A program made the position numbers and the translations under genes. From Pegea sp. RAD2-039 (lineage: Eukaryota; Chordata; Thaliacea; Salpida; Salpidae), in NCBI GenBank assembly GCA_034620365.1, contig JAQGEQ010000330.1, positions 186,001 to 250,000 on the forward strand: 64,000 bases of DNA. The letters are read 5' to 3'. Positions 1-11,330 of the stretch are shown one piece after another. Position 1 is the first letter of the stretch. Each line of letters opens with the position of its first letter. The notes below the pieces were generated by a model, which was not told where the DNA came from, did not search any database, and saw only the letters and a program-made list of their open reading frames with translations.

Positions 1-836
1 TGATCAGAGTCATCTTGAAAGCTCTTGATTTGTGAACTTTTCTTTGTTATCAAAATGCTAATTTTCTAAATATTTTATCCTAAAATGTCATTTGGTAATT
101 AAATAAACGATGTTTAAGCTGTAAATCTTTTTAACCAACTTATCTTTAATCTAGAGATAATCCTACTTATTTGCAGACGCAGCAACTTAAGTTTAATAAA
201 GTATCCTGTCAAAAACAGTATTTAAAACAACAACAAAAATAAAAAAATGGAAATTATAGCACAGCAGTAAATATTTGGTTAAGGTGAAATGCCTAGTGTA
301 GCAAATGATCTCAAACATCAAAAGTAAGCAATAAGTGAGGAGAAAAGTTAGGAAAAGTTTTAAATTGAATTAGACACCTAAACATTAAATTATGTACTGT
401 TTCCAAGAATTATCTTTTTATTTTCAGCACTTTGAATTCATCCTGCTAAAAGTAAGTATTTGATAATCATTTTCTGCATTATTCGATAATATATTTCTAA
501 ATCTTTGCGTCTAATTACAAACCAGCAACAATAAATTAGGATTTTTTATAAATAAAATGGCACTAACCGGGTCTTTAAAATAACGAAACTGTTTTTTTGA
601 GATTGTTGTGCTTTTGATTTTTTCAGGTTTAAATGCTTCTTAAAATTTATTGTTGTAATTTCAAGAAATAGTATTATATGTCGAAGATTATTTTTTGTTT
701 GTTTTAGACTGGTTAATGTATGTTTTTTGACTTCAATGAAGCCTTATTAAGCAGTAATACTAATATTTAAACACTTGAAGGCTTATGCAACTTTCAAAGT
801 TTTCATGCTTCTAATTATAATTTTTTTCATAACTAG
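1..836. other. AT-rich leader with possible small exons
   Basis: No complete gene is visible. Two stretches are bounded by fair splice signals on the plus strand: about 176-243 (after TTTGCAG, open to a TAA) and 429-452 (after TTTTCAG, eight codons, then GTAAGTATT). Either could belong to the gene that ends at 1101, but phases cannot be tied together by eye, so none is called as coding. Confidence 0.25.
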
Positions 837-1101
837 AAAAGCTAAAATAAAATCTTTAGATGTAAAATCTACTATCATGCTTGAATGGTTTGATAATTGT
901 GAATATTTTGGATTAGCTTTATCACCTCTCAAGAATAGACAGAAAGTTGACAAGACTTCAGTTTTAGTAGCTCAGTCTCATGACATGGAAGATTCTATAA
1001 ACCAATGTTGGCAAGTTGCATTAAATTTCCTTAATGGCAAGTGTGTATGGTCTTATGGTGAAGCTTATGTACCTGAAGAACATGATCAACTATTTGATTA
1101 A
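837..1101 (+). CDS. Terminal exon of an unrecognised protein
   Basis: An open stretch of 87 codons ends in TAA at 1099-1101. The ATG-less open frame runs back to 775, but a pyrimidine-rich tract ending in CATAACTAG at 836 suggests a 3' splice site, so the exon probably starts at 837. The encoded tail is well mixed in composition, unlike the surrounding low-complexity DNA, and contains WFDNCEYFGLALSPLKN, VLVAQSHDMEDSINQCWQ and a C-terminal EEHDQLFD. This looks like a real, conserved soluble protein C-terminus, but I do not recognise the family. It lies 430 bp upstream of the RPB9 exons on the same strand and the upstream exons are not identified. It could also be a decayed exon. Confidence 0.45.
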
Positions 1102-1533
1102 AAATTTAGATCAAATTGATTAATCATTTTTATCTTTATAAAGACAAAAGAAGAATGCAGTGATGTTAGTTACTTATACCAAGATAAAATAAAGGATAGT
1201 AAAAGAAAGAGGGGTTTTTTGATCATTTTTGTCTTTATACATCAGTTTTTTATAGTTGTGTTTGGCGTGAGCTGCTATGAGCTACTTTGTGTATAAATCT
1301 ATTTTACTTTGAAATTGTAACTTTTAGTTTTTCAAAATATTTAGATTTGTTTTTGTATTTAATATTAACTACAATCAAACAATTTACAGTTCTATGGTTT
1401 TCTAATGAAGAAGAAAAAATGCTTTCATTTATATTTTGAATGCTGAATGTTAAACTTATCGAAATCAATAATGAATTACAATTTGTTGTAGCTTTTTAAC
1501 TACATCTTTTATTTGCTGATTTTATTTCATTAG

Positions 1534-2634
1534 TGGAAAAAGGGCCTAGTTTTATTGGAATAAATTTCTGTCCAGAATGGTAAAAGTTGTTTTATTAGTT
1601 TTTTAGTACTTTAATTTATTAAAAAATATATCTACATAAAGTACTTACCATTTTATTAATCCTTTTGCTTTATCTTAACTCAAATTTTTTTATTTATCTT
1701 GAAAAGTTTGCTATAACATAAAAAGACCATTCAAGATCAAAATTGGTAATAATTTTTCTCATTATTTTATGATAATAATTAGTATTAAATAATAATAAAA
1801 AAAGTCAATTAAAATTATTAATTCGTGTTTCAGTAAAATTAATTTAAAATAAATTTTTTATTCTAGTTTTTTTTAAAGATTATTTTTTAATTTTATTTTT
1901 TTAAAATTTACCATAGCTAAAGAGTAGGAAATAGAAATATAAAATATTTTTTTCTACATTATTTTCTTTTTTGTTTTATCTTTATTTTCCAATATGCAAT
2001 TTTGTTTCATTCGTTTGAAAATCAAATAAAAATCCTTTTTCAGTAAACATGTTTTAAAAATATCATTTATACTAAACTACTTAACAAAACAAAATTTTTG
2101 TTTTCTTATCTACTGTTTCAAAATTGTTTGCAAGTTTATGTTTTCAGTGCAATTTTTTGATTATTATTCATTGAAATATTTGTGTTTTTTAGTAATAACA
2201 TGCTGTATCCAAAAGAAGATAAAATAAAAAAAGAGTTGCTGTATGCTGTGAGTTATTCATTTTTAAAGCTGGTTGAAAATTGAAATAGTTACAATGAGAA
2301 TTTTTTACAAATTTTTTCTTTTTAGTGTCGCAATTGTAGTTTTCAAATCAAGGCAGACAATCCTTGTGTTTATGTCAACAAAGTTGTACATGAGGTTGAT
2401 GAATTGTCTGAAATCAATCCTGATGTAGCCCAGGATCCAACCTTGCCTAGAACAAAGCATAATCCTTGCCCCAAGTAAGTCATCAACTCTCTAATTTCTT
2501 CAACACTCATTTTTGCCACTAGGTGTCACCATAGAGAAGCAGTGTTCTTTCAGTCTGAATCAGCTAGAGAGAAGATAGGAATGAAGTTGTACTTTGTTTG
2601 TACAAACTCCTCTTGTGGTCATCGTTGGACTTAA
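1534..2634 (+). CDS. POLR2I: RNA polymerase II subunit RPB9 (POLR2I)
   Basis: RPB9 is the small zinc-binding subunit of nuclear RNA polymerase II, involved in start-site choice, elongation fidelity and TFIIS response. Four exons join in phase: 1534-1579, 2193-2247, 2326-2474 and 2523-2634 (stop TAA 2632-2634), with introns of 613, 78 and 48 bp. The product has both zinc ribbons: [13 protein letters not shown] followed by YACRNC (Cys4, N-terminal), then CPKCHH and [11 protein letters not shown] (C-terminal ribbon with the family HRW ending). The linker [12 protein letters not shown] matches the family. About 120 residues, near the usual 125. Oddity: the first exon begins TG-GAA-AAA-GGG after a 3' splice site, so the start codon would be split A|TG with an upstream exon or leader I could not locate. 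The introns lack the TGACGTCA motif found in the genes further right. Confidence 0.93.
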
Positions 2635-2764
2635 TGATGATTCTATTCCATGGCGCCATCTGCTTCTTTTTGCTTTCAATTCGCGTCTTGGTGGCAGAAA
2701 ACGATATGTTGACAGAATGAATACTTCTTTTTTTTATTAAAAAACTTTTCAACATCAGTATTTT

Positions 2765-3205
2765 GCTATCAAGAACCACTAGCAACCAGCAACAACAACT
2801 TGAAGCAGCAACAACCACTAACACCCAGCAACAACCATTAGAAACCAGCAACACCCACTACCACCAGGAACAACCATTAGTCACCAGCAAATACCATTAG
2901 CAGCCAGCAACATGTAATACCACCCAGCAACAACCAGTAGCAGCCAGCAACAACCAGTAGCAGCCAGCAACAACTAATATCACCCAGCAACAACCACTAG
3001 CAGCCAGCAACAACTATTATCAACCAGCAACAACACCTACCACCCAGCAACAACCAGTAGCAGCCAGCAACAACCTCTAGCAACCAGCAACAATCATTAG
3101 AAATCAGCAAAAACCACTACCAACCAGCAGAAATCACTAGCACCTAGCAACAATCACTAGCAGCCAGTAACAACCATTGGTAACCAACAACAACCACTTG
3201 AAATT
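2765..3205. repeat. 21-bp minisatellite 3' of RPB9
   Basis: About 20 imperfect head-to-tail copies of a roughly 21-bp unit built on CAGCAACAACCACTAGCAGC. It begins about 130 bp after the RPB9 stop codon, so it may lie in the 3' UTR. The minus-strand open frame across 2564-2854 is a by-product of the repeat. Confidence 0.85.
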
Positions 3206-3589
3206 TGGTTATTGTAATTAACCAGTTTAAAGTGTAACTTTCTTCTATTTTTGATTAGTGCCATTAAAGAAGGTATCAGTTTAATTTCTCCTTCTAATAA
3301 TTAGTTATTAGTTATAATTTTATTTGAATAGAGTTATTTGGTTATGTCCATTCTCTGTTTTTTTAACTTTATTTAATAAAATAAATCAAAAATGCTTTAT
3401 ATTAAAAAATTTAAACAACAAACGAGGATGAAACTATCTTTACAAAATTATTGCAAATTTAAACTGTAATTTTAAAAATATTCTATCGTGAAACTTGCAA
3501 ATATCAAACAAATTTAAAAGTTTTCTATTTTGTTAAATTACTGTTTTTAACTGAAAAATAATAATTTGAGTTGCTTTATTTGCTAATGT
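3206..3589. other. No gene seen
   Basis: AT-rich sequence with stops in all frames. Nothing recognisable. Confidence 0.5.
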
Positions 3590-4060
3590 GAAATTTTGTG
3601 TAACGAAAAATATGTCGGAAGAAAATTTATAAGGTTCAAATAGAAAGTTAAAACAGCTTCATTCTAATCATAGCCAGTAGTATATCGACGCTATACTTAA
3701 ATATTAATTTGTTTACTTTAAAAATCTTTATAATTAACTTAATTTTTAAGAAATCTTTAAAGAATTTTGTTATTAAATGTAATAAGTAGCAAAAATAAAT
3801 TCAAAAAAGTACCAAGAAACATTTTCTTGTTTTAAAAAAATTACACTTGTAAGAAAAATTGATTTTAGAAATGTAACTTTTGTCCAGACAATTAATTGAT
3901 CCAAAGAAATTTCAAATAAAAATGCTATACCTAAAATAAAAATAAGTCTGAAAAGCAAAATGAGTGAACCGGAACTTTTTCAGTTTGATATGAAGTTTGA
4001 TTTGACTCGATAAATAAAATATGAGATGAAAACAAAACAGATAGCTTAAGAATTACTTTA
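3590..4060. repeat. Dispersed repeat, inverted partner at 27.9-28.2 kb
   Basis: Shares blocks with the reverse complement of 27,880-28,190: a tract around AGTATATCGACGCTATA, one around GAACCGGAACTTTTTCAG, and one around TGAAGTTTGATTTGA, in the same relative order. An internal TTTTGTCCAGACAA resembles the end motif of the transposon-like repeats at 9.7 and 21.4 kb. Likely a copy of an old non-autonomous DNA transposon; no coding capacity. Confidence 0.6.
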
Positions 4061-4990
4061 GTCAAGAAGCCTCTGGACTATCTAAAATTGTAATCACATT
4101 AAAACTAGTAAATCAAACTTTTATTAAAATAACAGAATTAACAACTTTAAGTTTCACATATGTATGTAATAAAGAGTAATTTAAAAATTTTTAAAGGATG
4201 CAATTGTAATGAAGTTTAAAAATAAAACAATTTTAAAGACATTTTAGTGTTTCAACCTTAAGTAAAAAAAACAATAAGAACAATTCTCCTTAAAAAAAAA
4301 CAATTTTTTAGAAATTTTCTAGATTTTGAAGTTTAAAAATAGAATAATAAAAACAATCAATTAAAGATAAAATAATTTTCTGTTTCAAATTTTTAAATAT
4401 TTTTAGCAAACGTTATTATTTACTAATTTATTTTCATGCAAATTAAGTATCAATATTGTTGTTTTACAAAAATTCTTTTTCAATGTTTTTCAAGAATGAT
4501 AATATTATGTAAAATTAGAAATAAATAATTTAAATAGAATTATTAAGAAATGAAAACAGTAGCTTTTATTAGCAAACCTAAACTTAAAATTATAAAGTTA
4601 TTTAAATTTCATAAAAACAAACAATATTTTTGAAAACAATCCAAATTTTATTTCATGTTTTGTATTTCTTTTATAATAGTTTACCGAAAAATAAATTTAC
4701 TTTAGAATATTTCACATTCAAATTTCTAGCTTTAGATAAATCTCAGTTTTCAATAAAATTTATTTTTAAGGAAATTTTAGAATAAAAACTAATATTTTTA
4801 TTTTTAACAAATACTTTTTATTAGCAGATAAAATTGTTCTACTTTTGCTGAATTAAAAAAAATAAGAAAAAGTAATTTAAAAACTATTCGTGAGTTACCT
4901 AACATATTTAATACTATTAAATCTATTTTCTAAGAGATTATTTAAAAAATAATTCTGGTTTTAAGGAATAATTGTACTTTTTTTAATGGT
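4061..4990. other. No gene seen
   Basis: AT-rich, low-complexity sequence with dense stops on both strands. Confidence 0.5.
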
Positions 4991-4995
4991 AAAAT

Positions 4996-5237
4996 TTATA
5001 AGGACTCATCATCCAAATCATCAGCAGTAAGATCAAGATCTTACCAATATCTGCATTTGATGCTCATCTTCTTTTTTCAAAAACTCTTCTTTCAAGCTAA
5101 AAACTATACAAATCAATCATTGATGGCGTCACATGATGATGACGTCACCTTTGATAGACATTAGAGGCTATTTTGAACTCATCAACTTCCGGCTTATACA
5201 TCCTTGCCAAAGATCGTGTTCCACTTCGCAGTGAGAT
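4996..5237 (-). pseudogene. Two spliced exons of an unknown gene, possibly broken
   Basis: On the minus strand 5149-5237 and 5045-5096 are open and join in phase (phase 2, then phase 0) across a 52-nt intron with GTGACG and TTTTTAG ends that carries TGACGTCA, the short-intron type seen in the genes at 33-49 kb. The peptide includes ARMYKPEVDEFKIASNVYQ and LKEEFLKKEDEHQMQIL. After the second exon a donor-like GTAAGATC follows; read through in a shifted frame, an acidic tail DLDLTADDLDDESL ends at a stop at 4996-4998. Either a further splice is missing from my model or a small frameshift has broken the gene. Family not recognised. A motif-type intron here places the motif outside the main block. 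Confidence 0.4.
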
Positions 5238-5820
5238 CTTGTAGAAAACTATTAAATAAGTTTTTGAAGACTTCATTTAAAAAAATTTTGTTTTTAAGAA
5301 ATCATAAAATAAGAAAGATCCTTGAATAATTAAACTTCAAATTAATTTATTTTTTACTTACTGCTACTTTTTGCATTTGACTTTTAAACTTTCAAAATAG
5401 TAAAACTATTCAATAAAAAATTAAATCAAATCAACTAAGAAGGTAATGATGTTAAAAGTTGTGTTTTTATCCGGACAAATACTAGATTTAAAAAAGTTTA
5501 TATAACTTAGGCTTACCTATCAAAAGTTTGCAGCTGCTATAACAAACATTGATGTCTTTATTTTGAAGTCGACTAAATGTCGATGACGTTTTCCACAACC
5601 TCAAAACAAGTTTTAACTTCAAACATTTTGATCGACTTTTTTATGTAGTTGCATTTTCATGACCCTGATTATTTAGTTTATAATCAATTTTGAATATTAC
5701 TATCAGAAATATATTTCATATATGAGTTTGATATATCTTGTGATATCTGTAAATTTTTCATATCTTAATTAAAGTGAATTTGTAAATCTTAATAAAATGG
5801 TTTTTCAAACCGTACAATTA
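5238..5820. other. Intergenic, one transposon-end motif
   Basis: AT-rich. At about 5471 the sequence TCCGGACAAATACTAGAT matches the terminal motif of the inverted-repeat elements at 9.7, 21.4 and 23.2 kb. No gene seen. Confidence 0.5.
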
Positions 5821-5821
5821 A

Positions 5822-6110
5822 TACATGGAATCAGCTGCCATCAAATATTGTCATGTCAGAATCACTTGTGTTGTTCTAGCAGAAGTTATAATATTGCCAA
5901 CATTGTTATTTCCAAACTGTGAATTTTTCCTTATTTGCAAGTTTACAGTGTTATATGCTTGGAGGACTACTGAAATGCTAGTGTTACATCTTTTGCTTTC
6001 TATATTGTTGACTAAATAGATGTTATTTGTCAGAATGTGTTACGAGAGGTGCTCTCTTCAGGCAACCTTCTTCGGATTTATTGTAATGAATAAACGAAAT
6101 GATAAAATAT
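5822..6110 (+). mobile_element. 3' end of a CR1/L2-like LINE (truncated copy)
   Basis: Closely parallels 57,303-57,600, the 3' end of the LINE at 56.2-57.6 kb: shared blocks include CATGGAA(C/T)CAG..GCCATCA, TGTCATGTCAGAATCACT, GTTCTAGCAGAAGTT and the final GAGAGG..TCTCTTCAGG plus an A-rich tail. It is 5' truncated, as is usual for LINE insertions. The two short open frames here are fragments of the element. Confidence 0.8.
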
Positions 6111-6453
6111 ACATTATAATCAAAATAATGATCAGAATAATTTTAAATCAAATTCTTTTTAAATATTTAAAAAAATTGTTCTGTAAATCCAAAGTCAAAA
6201 ATATAAAATGTTTGCCTAATAGATGTTAACACAAAACCTAGATTGATAAAATATGATAATAAAACTATTTTAAAGAAATCTTGTGACTAAAGAATTAATA
6301 AAGAGGTTTAACTATTACTATCGACATAATATTTCATAGATGTATTTGATAAAAAAAATGATAATTGAAAAAGAAAACTCAATTCAACCTGGATATAAGC
6401 GCCATGTTAGTCTGTTTCAAAACAGCACTTCTAGGAGATGCAAGACTCCTAAT

Positions 6454-6660
6454 TTAAAACCTGAGTTGAAGCTTTGTAGGTAGTTCATTTCTGTTCCCTA
6501 GTATCGTTCTGACAGCTACTGAAATGTCAGCTGGATGTAGCTTCATCAGTATGTCCTTTCTGCCGTATAACTCTGTTGTCGTGGAAAATAGAATCCTTTT
6601 GTCTTGGTAACAAATGGATTTCCTGGCATACAGCATGGCCCTTCTCTGCTGGAGCAAGTC
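6454..6660 (-). mobile_element. Possible LINE ORF1-type fragment
   Basis: A 67-codon minus-strand frame with QRRAMLYARKSICYQDKRI, LFSTTTELYGRKDILMKL and a terminal NRNELPTKLQLRF. The layout (basic start, KRI-FST, charged helix, then ...P-KL-F near the stop) is like the C-terminal part of L1-type ORF1 proteins. GC content is higher than the flanks. It is short, has no upstream continuation, and the assignment is an inference. Confidence 0.35.
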
Positions 6661-7195
6661 ATATTACTGAATTATTTTTTAAGTAAACACAACTATTGTA
6701 GCCAAATTATTTTTCAACTATTTAGACTTGAAATTACAGCAAAACTATTAAACTTCTCATGTTTATACTATAGTGAACTTGTAATTAATGAATAATTTTC
6801 ATTTTCTTCCTTTGTTTTTGAACAACTAGTAATTTTAAAATTACAAAATTACAGGAAACAAAAAGTGTATAAATTGTAAATTTTAATAACTGTTATGTAT
6901 ATTCTAATTTTTTCAAAGATGTTTTTATAGTTTTTGATTAAAAATTACTTTTTGAATAGATGTATATTCTGCAATAATTGCTTTCATATTCAGACAATCT
7001 AAGAATATTTTTTATAAAAATATTGCTGATAATTAAATTGCAATAATTTAAAACCTACTAAAGGAACGTCTTTTAATATTATAAATAAAAGGAATTAAAC
7101 AAGTTGAATCGCTATTTCTGGTAACTTTTATTTTTAGCTAAATTTGCAAGACCATAAAATTAATAATGGTTTAGAAGTAAGTGTCTAAAATATAA
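6661..7195. other. No gene seen
   Basis: AT-rich intergenic sequence. Confidence 0.5.
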
Positions 7196-7385
7196 TTATT
7201 TTGTTTAATTATTTACTTTGGCTGAAAAATAAACAAAATAATATGTGCGGATATTATAAAAATATTTTAAACTAAGTATCATTGTAATATTTTTTCTGAT
7301 GACATCAGTAAATATCTAAATGTTAGGATGATATTTTGAAGCTGCAAGCTATATAATGAGTGAATTAAAAACGTTTTTTTGAATT
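7196..7385 (+). repeat. Dispersed repeat, direct copy at 21.84-22.02 kb
   Basis: Shares ATTTACTTTGGCTGAAAA at the left end and the block GAAGCTGCAAGCTATATAAT at the right end with 21,838-22,005, at the same spacing. A short transposon-derived repeat with no coding content. Confidence 0.65.
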
Positions 7386-8299
7386 AAACTTTCTGATAAT
7401 TAACATATAGCTAATATCAAAATATAGTTTTTATAAAATTGTGATTTGGTTTTAAGAACTTTACTTTGTTCTAAATTGAATACAAAACTGTGAGTCTTGG
7501 AAAGGCTAATTTAAAAAGTTGGTTTTTTCTACGTTGGCCTGGATAAGAAACTTGTATCTCTTACGTCTTTTTAAAATCTGATAATCTCAATTGAATTATA
7601 AGCAGAATTTTAAAATTTAAATTTAGGTAAAATTTGATTGATCACTCAACAAAACTTCATTTCATAATGACGTAATTGAACAAGTTGATGTTGATCAAAA
7701 AATTATAAAATCTTACTGTTGTTGTTAGATTACTCACACAGTAAAAAGTTTAAGACGAATAACGATGAAAAATTTATAGTAAAGTGAATTTTTATTCTTG
7801 TAAACATAAGCAAAAAGAACCAAATATTACTTTCTCGTTCCCTAAATTTCAAAATCATATTATTTTGTGAAATTTTGATAAAAACAAATGATTATAAACG
7901 AAGGAATTAATTTTACAAATGTTATCATTTGTTGCGAGAAATAATATCACGTTATATTATAAAAATTTGTTTTAAAATGCTTTCTAATAAGGTTTTTAAA
8001 ATAATTTATTTAGTTTATTTTGTTAAACTGAAAACTGAAAAATTTAATAGGATATAATTGCATTTTACTATTTATTTTTCAGCCACAAGATGTCACTTTA
8101 GCTGTTTCATCTTCATTTTTTATAAAATTATAAATGTTTGTGTCCTTATATCTGTTAATTATATAATATGATGAAAAGATGTATATGGAGAAATACAAAT
8201 AAACTTTCTAAGTTAAAACTGGTGGGATGTTTCAATTACTGAAATTACACAGTGTATAATTTCAATTTGACATTAATTGTCTATTTTAAAAATTTTAAA

Positions 8300-8645
8300 A
8301 ATTTTTAAGAAATTGTTATTTGTTGTTGGAATCAACAGGATAGTGATTTGAATTAATAAACGTTACAAAAATTACTACCTAAAACTATTTTTTCTATTTG
8401 TTTTTTAGAAAAGATCAATAAAGTTAGTTGGTAGCAAAGTAGTCAATAAACAAAGTAACTGTAAGTAGTGAATTAAACAAAACTTATTTTCTACTTTGAA
8501 ATTATTGTTTATATTTTTGGAATTCATTCAAACTATCTTAAAAATAATAAAAACGAATTTAAAAATATTAGTGAGTCAAATTACAAGGCCGAAGAATCAC
8601 TAAAAATAAGCATTAATCAACGAATTGTCAAAAATAACTGGGTCT
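8300..8645 (+). repeat. Dispersed repeats with inverted partners
   Basis: 8,320-8,460 matches 9,945-10,100 directly (blocks around CAACAGGATAGTGATT and GTAGCAAAGTAGTCAATA) and 22,855-23,000 and 27,295-27,460 in inverse orientation. 8,500-8,640 matches the reverse complement of 11,180-11,310 (block GATTAATGCTTATTTTTAGT). Together they suggest an inverted-repeat transposon of about 2.8 kb, or nested smaller ones. Confidence 0.6.
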
Positions 8646-9159
8646 CACCACTACTCTTCTGCATTTTATTATGTAAACTATTAGAAAAAATACCAGGCGA
8701 GTAAAAGCTTTACAAAAAAAGTAGTACTGAACTTACTGTATAAAAATCACTTAAGAACCTTTAAGGCATTTAAGCTCACCATATTTAATAAAAACGATAA
8801 AAATGCTTTTAATGTAGAAATTTTTTACAACAAGAATGCTAATAAGTTGAAAATTTTGTAGAAAAATTTCAAACTTTAAATCTTGACTTATACTGATTAA
8901 AGAAAAAAGTCATTTGAGATTTTTCTTTCTGGTTTTTATCTACTTTTCATTTACTGTAATGATTAATATAACAATTACTTTGTCTTTTGGAGAAAATTTG
9001 TAGTTTACTTTTTAACCTAAGTAGTTTTTAGAAATTGATAAAGTTTAATTAATGAAATATATTAAAATTAAGCAAAAGTGATTGTTTTGTGTAAGTAAAA
9101 ATGTTTTGATAAAAATAATAAAAATCTAATTAATGATTTCTGTGTTTTATGTTTCTATA

Positions 9160-9315
9160 GTCGAAAAAGTTGACGCTAGACGTCGCTAAAGATAAATAAG
9201 TTTGCATTGCTTCAGGCTATGTTTTTGTAAGTGTTATTTGATAACTTGACTTTTTAGGATTACTTTCAAACTTTATGGAAATTATGAATAATTATGTTTA
9301 AATTGAAAAAAAAAA
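9160..9315 (+). repeat. Dispersed repeat, inverted copy at 22.14-22.30 kb
   Basis: Contains GTTGACGCTAGACGTCGCTA and GCATTGCTTCAGGCTATGTT; both recur, reverse-complemented and diverged, in the same order at 22,290 down to 22,150. Confidence 0.6.
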
Positions 9316-9689
9316 TGCCTTAACAAGTAGCTTTTCATATCAAACAAAATTAAAATTTTAAAGAATTATTTGTTTAATTTTAAATATAAAGTAACTTAAA
9401 ACTTTTTAACATACATTTTTATGTAATAAAAAACTATCAAACTATCTACTATTTCACTTTGGCAGATGCTGCCAATTAAAAACGTTTTTAATTTTCATTG
9501 CATTTGAGTTAATTTAAAAATATAAAGGAAAAATTTCGATAAAAATTTAAAAAATCTTAAATAAGGTAATCACAATTAGTAAAAGCAATTTGTTTTAATA
9601 AATTTTTCTATTGTCAACATACAAAATTATTCTCATGATTATAATTATTTCAAATTTATGAAATGAATAATAATTTTTGAAAAATATTT

Positions 9690-10100
9690 TTTTCCGGACA
9701 AATATTAGATGAAACAAACGTTTTTATAATGAAAATTATTCCTCGATTTCACAACATTCACTTGTCAAAATTTTTGAAATTTTTGATATCGACCATCGTC
9801 GATAGATTAATCGAAAATTAAAAATTAATTGGAACAAACTTTCAAATTTAAAACTGTTTGGATGTTTCAAATAATAAATTAGATTTCGTGAATTACAATT
9901 TGACATCAAATATTTGTTTGTAGAAAAAATAATAATGGAGATTTGAAGAAATTGTTTTTTGTCGTTGTATTCAACAGGAGAGTGATTCAATTAACAAACA
10001 CTTACAATAATTACTAACTAAAATTATTTTTTTAATTTGTTTTTTTAAAGAAAATGAGTAAAATTAGTGGGTAGCAATATAGTCAATATATAAAATTAGT
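9690..10100 (+). mobile_element. Non-autonomous inverted-repeat element (copy A)
   Basis: Starts with TCCGGACAAATATTAGATG and continues through GATATCGACCATCGTCGATA to GGGTAGCAATATAGTCAA. The same order of blocks appears in reverse at 23,236-22,855 and partially at 27,640-27,295 and 25,490-25,200, so this is a family of about 400 bp. No ORF of its own; the short frame at 9736-9990 is chance. Confidence 0.6.
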
Positions 10101-11165
10101 AAATTAGCAATAATTAGTTATAGAATAATTATTTTTAAATTTTATGCTTATAATTTTAATTTTTAACTTTTTCAAATTATTAAGCGATTAATGAAAAAAC
10201 TTAATATTAATAGGAATTAAAAATATTTTTTTTTTGTTTAATTTTTCAATCTTCAATCACAAAATATCTTTATAATAGTTTTATTTTTGTATTATAAGAA
10301 ATTATGAATTCTTGTACTCTTATGTCTACTAGACAAATAATGTTGCTCAGTGACTTTAGGATTCCAGTACGTTCGTTTTTAATATTTATATCAGTTTTAT
10401 TAAAATTCAAACAAATAAAAACTATTTGTAATGATTTTGCTTTTAAAAAATTCTTGGAAAGTTTAAAACTAATTTTGATTATGCACTAAGTAGTAGACAA
10501 TAGTTTATAAATAATGTATAAAATTTTTGTATGTATATAAATCATTTAATCATTTAAATTCCATAAAGTAAATGAAAACGTTAATTTTTTGTAAATTCAA
10601 TCCAAGTAAATTTTGTGTAAAATTCTGTAATTTCTATTTAGAATTTTATATTTATTGATCATACAAAACTTCCTTTTTTAGAATTCATACAAGGTTTTTT
10701 GATACTCATACAATTAATTCAATATAAAAAGGTATTTATAATAGTGTTAGTTTTAAATCATTTTAAATTTTAAAACTGAAATGTATTATGTAATAAGAAG
10801 TCGGAAATAATTTTTTTATAATATTGATATCAAAAGAAAAAAAAAAATATCACACAGTTGTTAAAAATCTAACTTTCAAATATAAGTCTAGACTTTAAAT
10901 CTTTTCTAGACAAATACAAAATGAAAATCTATTATTATATCGAGAAGTGTTTCCTAACTTTCATGGCTAGATCTGAAACAGATTTCTATTTTTTAAATCG
11001 ACTATGTGTCTATAAATTAGTCTGATAATTGTAATTATATGTAATTAATTCTTAAACGTTGGTGGTTTGCTTCTTTCGACATTAAAAATTAAGTCTATTT
11101 TAAATTATTTCATATTAAAGATTTATTTTTATTATGTGACTTTCAATGTTTAATAGGTTCTTAAG
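10101..11165. other. No gene seen
   Basis: AT-rich sequence without convincing coding signal; a 61-codon frame at 10,304-10,489 has biased, low-complexity composition. Confidence 0.5.
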
Positions 11166-11330
11166 TAATTTATAGTTATCTTTGACAAGTCGTTGATTAA
11201 TGCTTATTTTTAGTAATTCTTCGATCTTGTTTATTAACTCACTAATATTTTTAAATTCTTTTTTTTTAAATTGCAAGATAGTTTGAATGAATATAAAAAT
11301 ATAAACAAATAATTCTATAATTCAAGCATA
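11166..11330 (-). repeat. Inverted partner of the 8.5-8.64 kb repeat
   Basis: Reverse complement of 8,480-8,645, sharing the blocks GATTAATGCTTATTTTTAGT and CTCACTAATATTTTTAAATT and AAGATAGTTTGAATGAAT. Confidence 0.6.

Noticed and set aside
2564-2854. 96-codon minus-strand frame with Cys/Val-rich start
   Set aside because: Opposite strand of the RPB9 last exon and the 21-bp minisatellite.
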